From Archaeoglobaceae archaeon (GTDB lineage Archaea; Halobacteriota; Archaeoglobi; Archaeoglobales; Archaeoglobaceae): a stretch of DNA of 64,000 nucleotides. The translations under genes were made by a program, and so were the position numbers. Where the stretch lies: assembly GCA_027036775.1 (NCBI GenBank), contig JALWDS010000037.1, positions 1-64,000 on the forward strand, in the 5' to 3' direction. This document shows, in pieces, positions 34,892-43,196 of this stretch. Under the pieces are notes generated by a model. That model did no database searches and was not told the DNA's origin. It was given only the letters and a program-made list of their open reading frames with translations. Position 1 is the first letter of the stretch, and each line of letters starts with the position of its first letter.

Positions 34892-35491
34892 ATGAACGTG
34901 ATAGCCATAGTCAATTACGGTGTCGGTAACCTCAAGAGCATAAGCAAGGCCATCGATTTCGTAGGCGGTAAGGCTGAGATCACGAACGATCCAAAGAAAG
35001 TAAAGAACGCAGACGGTATAATCCTACCGGGCGTTGGAGCCTTCAAATCCGCAATGGAGAACTTGAAGCCATACGCAGATTTGATAGTAAATGCAGACGT
35101 TCCCGTTTTGGGAATATGCTTGGGGATGCAGTTGTTCGCAAGCGAAAGTGAGGAGGGTGGTTTGCACAGGGGATTGGACATCATTAAAGGTAGAGTCGTT
35201 AGATTTCCGGATTGGGTTGGTAAAATACCTCACATGGGCTGGAATCAGATGGAGATTGTTAGGGATCACGAGATACTCGACGGCGTTGAAAACAAATCCT
35301 TCGTTTACTTCGTTCACTCATACCACTTAGTGACCGAAGACAAGTTCGTTCTAACCAAAACGGATTACGGTATCAAATTCGTTTCCTCTGTGGTTAAAGA
35401 CAACTTCGTGGGATTTCAGTTCCATCCGGAGAAGAGCGGAAGGGTCGGACTGAGAATTTTGGAGAACTTCGTTAAAATTTGCAAACGCTAA
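34892..35491 (+). CDS. hisH: Imidazole glycerol phosphate synthase subunit HisH
   Basis: 199 residues, class I glutamine amidotransferase. Nucleophile in PVLGICLGMQLFASESEEGG (Cys near 78); His and Glu in FVGFQFHPEKSGRVGL near 178-180. It supplies ammonia to HisF in histidine synthesis. No other his gene is adjacent, so it is a lone histidine gene. The TAA-side end overlaps the HAD gene on the opposite strand by four bases. Confidence 0.95.
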   Translation: MNVIAIVNYGVGNLKSISKAIDFVGGKAEITNDPKKVKNADGIILPGVGAFKSAMENLKPYADLIVNADVPVLGICLGMQLFASESEEGGLHRGLDIIKGRVVRFPDWVGKIPHMGWNQMEIVRDHEILDGVENKSFVYFVHSYHLVTEDKFVLTKTDYGIKFVSSVVKDNFVGFQFHPEKSGRVGLRILENFVKICKR

Positions 35492-36420
35492 CTTAGGTAG
35501 CCAGCCAAACCCCTCAACCTCCTCCTCATTTCTTTGGATTCTCTTAGAATTTCTTCGAATTTCACCCTATCCAACCTGCAAACCTTACCCCCTTTAACCT
35601 CTCTACAACTGCCTATCCATTCCAAACCTTCTTCCAAACACCTGTTGACCACCTCCGCTTCTGCAAGTGAAGATTCAGATACGATTGCCAAGTTGGAGTT
35701 ACTCAAAGCGAATTCGTTCCCGTTGAAAGAAATGGCGATCCCATTTTTCCTCGCGTAGGAGAGCATGTCCTTATCGGATATGCTGTCCCCAATTGCTATA
35801 ACGCCCTTCGGTTCGTAACTAAAAACGACGTCAAGCTTCCTCCTTCCACCCACAGCCTTAACGTCTTCGAGAATCCTCTTAGCCTCTGTTTTCATCAACC
35901 TATTCCAGAAGAAGTCGTTCAACCATCCCACCGCCCTAATCGTTCCCTCGTCTGGAGGAATTCTAATCTCCGGAAGGTTTGATATTATCTCCACAGCATC
36001 CCTAATCTCCCTTTTAAGGTCTTCGCTCATCCTATACCTCTCGGGTTTAAATTCGGTGCAGTGATACTTGAGGTTAAAAGGCTTTGCTGAAACTTCCAAA
36101 AACTGCTCGTAGCTTGTAGAAACGACTATCGGCTTTTCCCTAAGCTCTTCTATTGCCTCTTCAGCGTTCGGCGTATATTTTAATACCTCTTCAGCCAAAA
36201 GCTTTAAATCCTCACTGCCTATCCCTTCAGCGACCAAAAAAACTGCTAAAAGCCTTAGAGTGTCTCCAGCATCGTAATTCTCTTTCTTCTCAACCATGAC
36301 GAGGTAATCGTCATACTGACTCAACCTCTCGAAGAATTCGTGGTCGTTAAAAAAGGCCAAAGCACATTCGTATGCGAAATCCGTTAAAACCCACGGCCCC
36401 TCCCAGTCCGTGAAGATCAT
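35488..36420 (-). CDS. HAD-superfamily hydrolase (EhaR-like)
   Basis: 310 residues. HAD motif I is MIFTDWEGPWV (Asp5; the second acidic position is Glu); motif II VVSTSYEQF; motif III/IV AIGDSISDKDML. The size and GPWVLTDFAYECALAFF start match archaeal proteins annotated as EhaR-like HAD enzymes, but the eha hydrogenase genes are absent here. A cytosolic phosphatase is inferred, substrate unknown. Confidence 0.8.
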   Translation of the reverse strand: MIFTDWEGPWVLTDFAYECALAFFNDHEFFERLSQYDDYLVMVEKKENYDAGDTLRLLAVFLVAEGIGSEDLKLLAEEVLKYTPNAEEAIEELREKPIVVSTSYEQFLEVSAKPFNLKYHCTEFKPERYRMSEDLKREIRDAVEIISNLPEIRIPPDEGTIRAVGWLNDFFWNRLMKTEAKRILEDVKAVGGRRKLDVVFSYEPKGVIAIGDSISDKDMLSYARKNGIAISFNGNEFALSNSNLAIVSESSLAEAEVVNRCLEEGLEWIGSCREVKGGKVCRLDRVKFEEILRESKEMRRRLRGLAGYLS

Positions 36421-36424
36421 GGAA

Positions 36425-36523
36425 TCAACTAAATACTTCCCTCAAAAAACTTTCTATCTCCGATCTCGTTTTGGCACCTTTAAGCCTTCCAACCTCTACA
36501 CAGTCCCTCATGGCAACGATAAC
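36425..36523 (-). pseudogene. Orphan 3' end of an unidentified gene, next to small element
   Basis: The minus strand ends with VIVAMRDCVEVGRLKG followed by AKTRSEIESFLREVFS and a TGA at 36425-36427. The amphipathic helical end looks like genuine coding sequence, but the frame meets the end of the small element at 36524. No matching 5' part is visible beyond the element. It was probably truncated by the element or by later deletion. Confidence 0.5.
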
Positions 36524-36716
36524 GGTTAGAAGCTTCGCCTTTCAAGAATAAAAATCTGCTTTTTTTCGAAATGTTCTTATTTTTATATTTTTTCACTCCT
36601 TAGAGAGGGGTCCCGACCGTGCAATGATACCAACTGAAGGCGATGATTTCGCTCTAAGATAGAGACGATGTTCTCTTGTATGGAACTTTCCTACAGGAGT
36701 AAGAGAGATGGACAGT
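36524..36716 (-). mobile_element. Degenerate copy of the small TnpB-related element
   Basis: About 190 bases aligning along its length with the element at 18231-18431: GGTTAGAAGCTTCGCC/TTTCAAG at the low end, the stretch AATAAAAATCTGC/TTTTTTCGAAATG, then CTTAGAGAGGGTCCCGACC and CAATGATACCAACTGAAGG. The GC-rich hairpins have decayed (CCTACAGGAGTAAGAGAG in place of CGGGAAGAGGAGG). It has no coding capacity. It is older and more mutated than the other copy. Confidence 0.7.
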
Positions 36717-36831
36717 AATCAAAAAGTCAATCTCCTATTTGTAAGCAATTTAAGATTGCCTTGATGATCAGGATAAAAAATAAGTTAAAATTATTTTATT
36801 TTAATAAAGAAATAGTTTGGATAAATTGAGA

Positions 36832-37003
36832 GAGAGGGAGGGTGGGAATTAAGATTGTTAAGATAGATTGTTAAGATAGTATGTTCTACCAGATGTGTCG
36901 TAGACCTATGATTGATATTGTGCCCAGCAAGTCATGAGTATTATAATGTGTCAATTAGCGTAATTAAGATAGTGATATAAGATTAAGAGTGGGAATTAAG
37001 ATT
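36832..37003 (+). repeat. Iteron-like repeats upstream of broken orc1/cdc6
   Basis: GTGGGAATTAAGATT occurs at 36842-36856 and 36989-37003, and inverted at 38256-38270 beyond the gene. The first and third copies carry a purine-rich run on the same side (GAGAGGGAGG or GGGAGGGGGAGAG), so the inverted matching spans about 30 bases. A 13-base direct repeat AGATTGTTAAGAT sits at 36852-36864 and 36865-36877. The placement on both sides of an initiator gene suggests origin recognition boxes of an integrated replicon. Confidence 0.6.
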
Positions 37004-37019
37004 ATAAGTGGTGACTAAT

Positions 37020-38254
37020 ATGGAAGAAATAGACAGGCTCGTGAAAGATGTTGAAGAAGATATATAAAAAAGAATCTATTTTTAAGGAAAATTGGCTAAA
37101 ATATTTAGATTTTAATTACATTCCCAAGAATCCTAAGCACAGAGAAAAAGAGATAAAGAAAAGAGATAAAGAAAATTAGCATTAGACTAATAGAGAACAT
37201 AACGCAGAAATCGACTGGAAATCTTTTGATCTACGGAAATCCGGGAACGGGAAAGACCATGTCTTTTTTGATTGCAAAGAAGATTGCAGAGACAATTCTC
37301 TCTAAAAAGAGAGTAGAAAAGTATAAAATAATTTACGTGACTGCAGCAACTCCTAATTTTCCGAAAATCCTCTCGGAAATTTGCAAAGAGTTAGGTATTC
37401 AAGTTCCTACGAGGGGGCTGTCCCTAAGGGAGTATCTGAGTTATGTTAGCGAACTATCTAAAAACTGCTATCTTCACATCTGCATCGATGAGTTTGACAG
37501 ATTGCTTGAGAGTTCCAAACAGAAGAAGTATTCGGAAGACCTCCTCTACTACTTGACCTGAACTGAAAACATAAGTGCTACTCTAATAACCAATAAGATA
37601 GATTTAGCTAAGAGTATAACCGACGCAAGAGTTCTGAGTTCTCTTGATACCATTAATACAATCTTCTTCAAAGCGTATACGAAGGAGCAGTGTAGAGATA
37701 TTTTGTTAGAGAGAATTAAGTTGGCGTTTAAAGAGGGAGTATTTACAGACGAGGCTGTCGATACCTTGGCCGAACATGTAGCTGAGGAAGGGGGAGATAT
37801 CCGTAGTGGATTGTCTATATTAAAGTTCTGTGGAACTTACGCCGTCGAAAATGGAATTCGTCAAATTGATGGTAAACTCATGAAAGAGTTAATATGGAAA
37901 CATGACATACAAAAAGATGGAGAACTACTCATTGAAACACTTTCATATTCCGATAAACTCATCTTAGCAGCTTTGTATTCGCTACTATTGGAAACAAAGA
38001 GTAATTTCGTTTATTCTGGAGATGTATTTGCAAGGCAGGACTACTATAGAAAACTCCGTAGAGAGTCCTTTTCAGTCTATCTTACCAGATTATCTACTGC
38101 AGGTATAATAGAGGTCAAGAAAGTGTGGAAATCTAAGAAAGAGGGGTCTAGATCTTATATTTACTTAAAGTATCCTATCGATGCCGTGAGGTATATGCTT
38201 GAAAATGACCCATCTCTTTCTCCATTAATAGGGGCCTTAACTCTACAACCTTAA
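37020..38254 (+). pseudogene. Orc1/Cdc6-type replication initiator, disrupted
   Basis: Reads MEEIDRLVKDVEEDI, then NYIPKNPKHREKEIK, IYGNPGTGKT (Walker A), CIDEFDRLLE (Walker B), an ITNKIDLAKSITDARVLSS sensor/ISM region and a C-terminal winged helix. Lesions: a frame change near 37060-37070 after an in-frame TAA; a perfect 13-base duplication (GAGATAAAGAAAA at 37150-37162 and 37163-37175) shifting frame before the P-loop; a TGA at 37559-37561 in the middle of the AAA domain. A full protein cannot be made. It resembles plasmid/virus-type initiators more than the chromosomal one (inference). Confidence 0.8.
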
Positions 38255-38282
38255 CAATCTTAATTCCCACTCTCCCCCTCCC
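38250..38282 (-). repeat. Inverted partner of the iteron at 36832-36862
   Basis: CTTAACAATCTTAATTCCCA followed by CTCTCCCCCTCCC is the reverse complement, nearly base for base, of 36832-36862. It directly follows the last codon of the initiator remnant and could equally be a terminal inverted repeat of the inserted unit. Confidence 0.6.
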
Positions 38283-38417
38283 ATATTTAAAGAGATTAAC
38301 GTATTTAAATCCCTTTATAAAGGTTTGTAAACTTGATTGCCAACTTTCGGAACTACTGTGGAAGGTGAAGTTTCCGCATCGCAAAAGCTTTATGAAGAGT
38401 TGAACGACTGGATGTGG

Positions 38418-38924
38418 TTAGTCTTTCATAATATTTTCAACGATTCTCCATATTTCGGGATACTTCTCTTTGATTGCTTCTTCAAGTAGTTTAGACGCTT
38501 CATGACTTATTGAAAATTCAGGAATAGTCTTTTTCAATATTCTTAGGACTACCGACGACTTTGGACTCCAAACTACTACTCGTGGATTTTTCTTTCCCTC
38601 TTCCAAAGCCCTTAACACGACACTGTTATCAATTTTTAACTTATCACTTATAACTGTTTCACTTATCATTTTTTCACTTATCTCAAATTCTTCATCACTC
38701 TCTAACTTATCACTTATCACTTCTTCACTTTTAATTTCACTTGCTTTTTCCTCTACCTCTTCTCTCGCCTTTAGTTCAGCTATACTTGTATCTTTTTCTA
38801 ATTGATCACTTATTGTTTTATCACTTTCTAACTTATCACTTACATTCTTATCAGTTATCACCCCTACACCCTCTCCTGAAAGTAAAGCCTCTAAACCTCT
38901 ACCAAGTCTTTTCTTACCATTCAA
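38418..38924 (-). CDS. ParB-like partner of ParA with ISDKL peptide repeats
   Basis: 168 residues. The N-terminus KKRLGRGLEALLSGEG is the ParA-activating motif at the start of ParB/Spo0J proteins. The ParB nuclease/CTP and HTH domains are absent. Residues 25-105 are repeats of the type VSDKLESD, ISDQLEKD, ISDKLESD, ISEKMISE and ISDKLKID, giving a charged helical linker. The C-terminal 60 residues form a compact domain (VVVWSPKSSVVLRILKKTIP). It overlaps parA by eleven bases. Role inferred: adaptor that stimulates ParA and binds DNA by an unknown means. Confidence 0.7.
   Translation of the reverse strand: MNGKKRLGRGLEALLSGEGVGVITDKNVSDKLESDKTISDQLEKDTSIAELKAREEVEEKASEIKSEEVISDKLESDEEFEISEKMISETVISDKLKIDNSVVLRALEEGKKNPRVVVWSPKSSVVLRILKKTIPEFSISHEASKLLEEAIKEKYPEIWRIVENIMKD
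38636..38862. repeat. CTTATCACTTATCAC-type repeats inside the ParB-like gene
   Basis: The plus strand repeatedly shows CTTATCAC / TTCACTTATC units (38638-38690, 38703-38720, 38810-38862), which encode the ISDKL repeats on the minus strand. The 17-base unit at 38703-38719 occurs as its exact reverse complement at 39726-39742, upstream of parA. Confidence 0.65.
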
Positions 38925-39669
38925 CGCTGTCCACCTCCTCAGCTAACTTTTTATAAGCAATAGCACCTTTACAATCAGGATCATAAAGGAGAATAGGCTT
39001 CCCATAGCTGGGGGTCTCAGCTAATCTAACATTCCTCGGAATTATAGTCTTAAACACTTTATCACCGAAATAATCCCTAAGCTGATTCGCCACATCATCG
39101 CAAATTCTAGTCCTCTTGTCGTACATCGTTATGAGAAACCTAATTTTGAGTGGAATTCTGAGCCTTCTTGTTATCAATTCAGCTGTTCTAAGAAGTTGAG
39201 CCAAACCTTCAAGTGCGTAATACTCTGCTTGAACGGGCACTAAGAGGTTTTCACAAGCTATCATAGCGTTAAGTGTCAAAACTCCAAGATTTGGTGGGGA
39301 ATCAACAATTAAGTAGTCGTATCCGTCTAAATCAGCTATTGCATCTCTTAATATGAACTCCCTTCCAACTTCATTCGACAGTTCAACCTCTGCTCCCGCT
39401 AAGTCCATGTTACTTGGAATTATATCTAAATTTTCAACTTGTGTCTTGACTATTACGTCTCTTATGCTACACTCACCAAGAAGAACGTCATAGATTGTCT
39501 TCTCGATTTTACTTTTGTCTATACCAATACCAGATGTCGCAGCGGATTGGGGGTCTATGTCTATCAAGAGAGTTTTCCTTCCCATTGAAGCCAAGTATGC
39601 TGAAAGATTGACAGCTGTAGTGGTTTTACCTACCCCACCCTTCTGATTACAAACACAGATCCTTTTCAT
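38914..39669 (-). CDS. parA: ParA/Soj-type partition ATPase
   Basis: 251 residues. Deviant Walker A QKGGVGKTTTAVNLS (10-24), LIDIDPQSAATSG (about 36-48) and Walker B-like DYLIVDSPPNLGVLTLNA (about 105-120). All the Soj-type residues for ATP-dependent dimerisation and nonspecific DNA binding are present and the frame is intact. It forms a two-gene unit with the ParB-like protein and sits beside a broken replication initiator, as on plasmids. It may now serve the chromosome or simply persist. Confidence 0.9.
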   Translation of the reverse strand: MKRICVCNQKGGVGKTTTAVNLSAYLASMGRKTLLIDIDPQSAATSGIGIDKSKIEKTIYDVLLGECSIRDVIVKTQVENLDIIPSNMDLAGAEVELSNEVGREFILRDAIADLDGYDYLIVDSPPNLGVLTLNAMIACENLLVPVQAEYYALEGLAQLLRTAELITRRLRIPLKIRFLITMYDKRTRICDDVANQLRDYFGDKVFKTIIPRNVRLAETPSYGKPILLYDPDCKGAIAYKKLAEEVDSVEW

Positions 39670-39780
39670 CAGATTATCACTTACAATTGATATACTTAAA
39701 ACTTATCAAATATTCATGCTTTCACTGATAAGTGATAAGTTATAATCGATTAACATTAAGCACTTAATAGAACTGAACTA
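39670..39780. promoter_or_regulatory. Repeat cluster upstream of parA, parS or operator candidate
   Basis: TGATAAGTGATAAGTTA at 39726-39742 is the inverted copy of 38703-38719 in the ParB-like gene. Shorter relatives, TTATCACTTA (39676-39685) and ACTTATCAAA (39701-39710), lie closer to the parA ATG. This suits a centromere-like or autorepression site. The rest of the 39670-39948 spacer is AT-rich and holds nothing else I can identify. Confidence 0.5.
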
Positions 39781-39948
39781 ACTTTTCATCTTGCGAAGCA
39801 TTTCAGAAAAACTGATAACTACAGGATCCATATTTTGGTCTTCCTTTAATACTTAAATATTTATATAAATATTTATATTCTATATCTTAAGGGAAATCGA
39901 GACTATGAACATTTCGAATATAGAGACAATATACGGATTATGATTATA

Positions 39949-40974
39949 TTAAACCTTTATGTTTACCCAGCCTAAAGGCTTTTCATCTACCGTAACCTTC
40001 CTCGTCTTCGGAAATACGCTCGAAACCTTTTTTGTTTTCGGATTTTTACCTAACCCGAGTTTCGTTCTCAAATACTCGAATATGGGATGAGTTTTAAGCA
40101 ACAAGCCGATTGTCTTGGAATACCATCCTGTCCCCCACCCCAACCTTAAAACTATCCCTCTGCATCTCTTAACAGCTATAAACTCAGCTTTAGTCTTTTC
40201 AGAATAGTTATACTTAAGCTCAGCTTCGATCAAAGCCTCACTGAACTCCTTCGTTATTTCGGCAATCGTATCTACATCCTCAACCAACCATTTATATCTA
40301 CCGTTCAAATTCCTCAAAATGCTCTCATCAACATCAACCTCAACTTCAGCCTTACCACCATCTATACACTCAACACAGATACCAATTCCTCTGCTACCTA
40401 AAACCCTAACCTCGTAAACCCTGAGAGACCTGAAAGGCTTCGAATCCGCAATCCTCACTGCTCTCATAATGTCGTTTCTTGTGTTTCTCAACTCTTTTCC
40501 GAATACAATCCTTTCGAGTTCATCATCTGCTTCTTTTAAGATTTTACTCGTAACTCTTCCACGATTCCATGATATCTTGTTTTCCAAGCTTTTTATAGCA
40601 AAATCCAGAAGCCTTTTATCGTTCTTAACCGCATACCATAGCACTGCAGTTCTTATAGCCCCTTTAATCGAGCTACCCGGTATGTAGGGCTTGCCACCCG
40701 TTTTAATATGTTCTGAAATTTCACTTCTTACGGCACCGGTAAAAGGCAAAGCGTATTTTTTGAAGTTTTCAACGTCAATCCTTTCCTTATTGATCAACTC
40801 TTTAAGCTCAACTTTCGCAATATCGACCGCATCGTAGCCTTTCTCGATTAAGTAGCCGAACAGCTTGGGTGTATCGAGCATCACAACTCTATTACCCCTT
40901 ACTATAAAATCGAGATTCATCAAAAGTTTGTTTCCACTACCCACGTGAACCGGTGTGAGAACTTCAATCTCCAT
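39949..40974 (-). CDS. csm5: Type III-A CRISPR RAMP protein Csm5
   Basis: 341 residues. RAMP (Cas7-like) fold: EIEVLTPVHVGSGN at the start, KPYIPGSSIKGAIRTAVLW (glycine loop, about 95-113) and a C-terminal LRLGWGTGWYSKTIGLLL. It caps the 3' side of the Csm filament and is needed for crRNA maturation in studied systems. Overlaps csm4 by eleven bases. Last gene of the operon. Confidence 0.9.
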   Translation of the reverse strand: MEIEVLTPVHVGSGNKLLMNLDFIVRGNRVVMLDTPKLFGYLIEKGYDAVDIAKVELKELINKERIDVENFKKYALPFTGAVRSEISEHIKTGGKPYIPGSSIKGAIRTAVLWYAVKNDKRLLDFAIKSLENKISWNRGRVTSKILKEADDELERIVFGKELRNTRNDIMRAVRIADSKPFRSLRVYEVRVLGSRGIGICVECIDGGKAEVEVDVDESILRNLNGRYKWLVEDVDTIAEITKEFSEALIEAELKYNYSEKTKAEFIAVKRCRGIVLRLGWGTGWYSKTIGLLLKTHPIFEYLRTKLGLGKNPKTKKVSSVFPKTRKVTVDEKPLGWVNIKV

Positions 40975-41836
40975 ACTCCACCACCGCTGGAATCAAAAAC
41001 GACTTACCGTTAACGAAAACTTTGTGACCCACTTTAGCGGAAAATCCTTCGACGATTTCGTCCAAGTCTATAACCTTACCGTGCTCCACTTCACCGAACA
41101 CAGAGCCTTCGGAAGCCATTATGATTCTGGGCTTTCTGATCTGTTTGCCTCTCTTAGAAAAAGTCCAACCACCCCTAATTAACGGTTTCCAAAATGCTAC
41201 AGACCTCAAGTTCTGTGGAAAAACTACAGATAACGTAACGAACGCGTTCGAGTCTTTTGGTGTTTTCAAGCTAAAGTCCGTAAACTCGAACTCAAATCTA
41301 CCCAAACCCCAAGTTCTCTTACCTCCTATACCCTCATCAGATAGATATCTAAGGGCTAACTCGATCAGTCTTATGCCGTTCCCTTCCACTAAGAAGTAGA
41401 ACCCACCGTCGTCGAACTTCAGTAAGCTGACATAGTATATACTTGTGTTGGCGGTAACCCTATCTACAACAACCTTTGGTAGTTCGAACTCCTTGTAGGG
41501 CTTTTCTTTCTCACCCTCCCAGTTTACTTCATCGCAAATCAACAGCTCCTCGAATACATCCTTAGGCACTAAAGGATCGATCTTTTTCTTGTAGGGCTTA
41601 ACTGGAGCTGGTAGATAATATGTATCATTTCCAAATGGAAAAGCTGAAGAAAATCTAAGCTCTCCGTTGCTCACTTTCTCAACGAAATCTTCTACGTCCT
41701 CGTTTAAATCTGCTAGAGCATTTGCTGTAGCACTAAACAGAGTGTCGGAGTGTATAACTTCTGAAACTCCTTCTAATCCTATTCCTGTATCTCCAACCCT
41801 AACGGGAGTTTTGAACTTAAGCTTAAAAGCCTTCAT
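40964..41836 (-). CDS. csm4: Type III-A CRISPR RAMP protein Csm4 (Cas5-like)
   Basis: 290 residues. KLKFKTPVRVGDTGIGLEGVSE and IHSDTLFSATANAL are the Csm4 N-terminus; GIGGKRTWGLGRFEFEF is the glycine-rich loop near 190. It binds the 5' repeat handle of crRNA and contacts Cas10. It overlaps csm3 by four bases. Confidence 0.9.
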   Translation of the reverse strand: MKAFKLKFKTPVRVGDTGIGLEGVSEVIHSDTLFSATANALADLNEDVEDFVEKVSNGELRFSSAFPFGNDTYYLPAPVKPYKKKIDPLVPKDVFEELLICDEVNWEGEKEKPYKEFELPKVVVDRVTANTSIYYVSLLKFDDGGFYFLVEGNGIRLIELALRYLSDEGIGGKRTWGLGRFEFEFTDFSLKTPKDSNAFVTLSVVFPQNLRSVAFWKPLIRGGWTFSKRGKQIRKPRIIMASEGSVFGEVEHGKVIDLDEIVEGFSAKVGHKVFVNGKSFLIPAVVEYGD

Positions 41837-42642
41837 GCTCCGAAGATTTCGTTAAACTTTTCTAATATGTCTGATACCTTAATCTCTCCATTCTGAGCAA
41901 GTAAAACCTTCTCAGCTTCTTTGTTGCCGAAGTAGTATTCCCTTGTCCTCTCAATTACGCTTGTGATAAAGATTTCAACCTTTCCGTATCCCCTCGAACC
42001 AGAACCGCCTAAGTAATCGTCTTCAAGCATCTTCATAGCACTGAAGAGATTCTTTAAATCCACGTTTTTAGCATCCTCATCTTCAACGTTGTAAACGATC
42101 TCGAATTCGAACTCTACACCCGGCGGAACTCTCTCCATTGGCCTCGGGTTTGCAGCTGATGTAATTCTATCTATGGCTGTTTCGTATTTAATTTCAACAA
42201 TATCTTCCTCGCTCTCTCTAAATTTTTCTGTTACAAATGCATCTCTAACCAAGACTCTTGCGGGGAAGTTGTCACCCTTTTTTTGACCACTTGTTCCAAA
42301 GAGCCTACAAATTTCACAATTCTTAATTTCATTATAGCTCTTATCACAAGCGTGTATCCACATTTCGGGTTTATCCTTTATTTTCCTATTGAAGAATTTA
42401 TCTTCTCCGTACCCTCTTTTTTCAAGTGGTTGTTCGGCATTTTTTGCCTTTTCAAGTAACGATCTAAGCTTACCCTTTAAAGATGAGCCAGGGATGTAAG
42501 GTAAACCTGTTATAGGGTCTTTTATGACCGGATTATCTATTCCACCAATTTCCATCGTTTCTCTTTGTGCACCAATATGTAAACCTGTTTTTAGCCTAAT
42601 CTTTCCTCTAACTATAATCTTACCGATAATAACATCACCCAT
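41833..42642 (-). CDS. csm3: Type III-A CRISPR backbone RNase Csm3 (Cas7)
   Basis: 269 residues from ATG 42642 (MGDVIIGKIIVRGKIRLKTG). The Shine-Dalgarno GGAGGTGAT at the end of csm2 places this start; a GTG nine bases earlier lies inside the SD itself. IGGIDNPVIKDPITGLPYIP includes the Asp expected for target RNA cleavage every six bases; PGSSLKGKLRSLLE and GSRGYGKVEI are RAMP loops. CEICRLFGTSG is the zinc/Cys region of the family. Confidence 0.95.
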   Translation of the reverse strand: MGDVIIGKIIVRGKIRLKTGLHIGAQRETMEIGGIDNPVIKDPITGLPYIPGSSLKGKLRSLLEKAKNAEQPLEKRGYGEDKFFNRKIKDKPEMWIHACDKSYNEIKNCEICRLFGTSGQKKGDNFPARVLVRDAFVTEKFRESEEDIVEIKYETAIDRITSAANPRPMERVPPGVEFEFEIVYNVEDEDAKNVDLKNLFSAMKMLEDDYLGGSGSRGYGKVEIFITSVIERTREYYFGNKEAEKVLLAQNGEIKVSDILEKFNEIFGA

Positions 42643-42643
42643 T

Positions 42644-43192
42644 TCAATCACCTCCTCCCAAAAACTTGTGGTATGCTACAATAGCTTGAAGAAATTCGTG
42701 AAAGATTTCGTAATTCTCAGTAGTCAGCTTTGGGAGAATTTTATCTGAGACTTCAAGAATTGGTGTTACTGGATCGCTTTTTTTGGTTTTGTGTCTTGAA
42801 GCTGTGTAGGCAAGGATATATCTCATTTTTGCAGTCTCTGAACTAATATCTCTCAGCTTTCCTATTTTGATTTCTCTGGAGATTCTATTAGACATACTCA
42901 GAATCTTTCTTATCTGGGTTGTTTTCATGTTTTCAACAACTGTTGTCTTAACGGCAAGAATGAATGCCATTTTAAGTCTTTCTTCTGGAGACAGCTCTAA
43001 AAATTGCTCACTTTTCTCTTTAATGTTTTTAAAAGCTTCATCGATTAAATCTTTAAGTTGCTTTTCGATCTTCTCAGCTTCATTAAATCTTTTATTACGT
43101 CTTAGCTCGTTGATTTTCTGTTTTATATCTGTTATCACCCGTTCCACTTCTACAAATTCGCCTTTTTCGAGCAAATCTTTCAAATTCTCCAC
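42644..43192 (-). CDS. csm2: Type III-A CRISPR small subunit Csm2
   Basis: 182 residues, all helical. The C-terminal segment MRYILAYTASRHKT and FLQAIVAYHKFLGGGD are the Csm2 signature. The N-terminal 70 residues are a charged coiled-coil-like extension (EVERVITDIKQKINELRRNK) that appears longer than in most Csm2 proteins. It lines the target RNA groove. Its final GGD codons double as the ribosome binding site of csm3. Confidence 0.9.
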   Translation of the reverse strand: MENLKDLLEKGEFVEVERVITDIKQKINELRRNKRFNEAEKIEKQLKDLIDEAFKNIKEKSEQFLELSPEERLKMAFILAVKTTVVENMKTTQIRKILSMSNRISREIKIGKLRDISSETAKMRYILAYTASRHKTKKSDPVTPILEVSDKILPKLTTENYEIFHEFLQAIVAYHKFLGGGD

Positions 43193-43196
43193 AAAA

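Noticed and set aside
38340-38417. Plus-strand coding remnant (EGEVSASQKLYEELNDW) downstream of the cdc6 remnant
   Set aside because: Short, without recognised homology, and it runs antisense into the end of the ParB-like gene.
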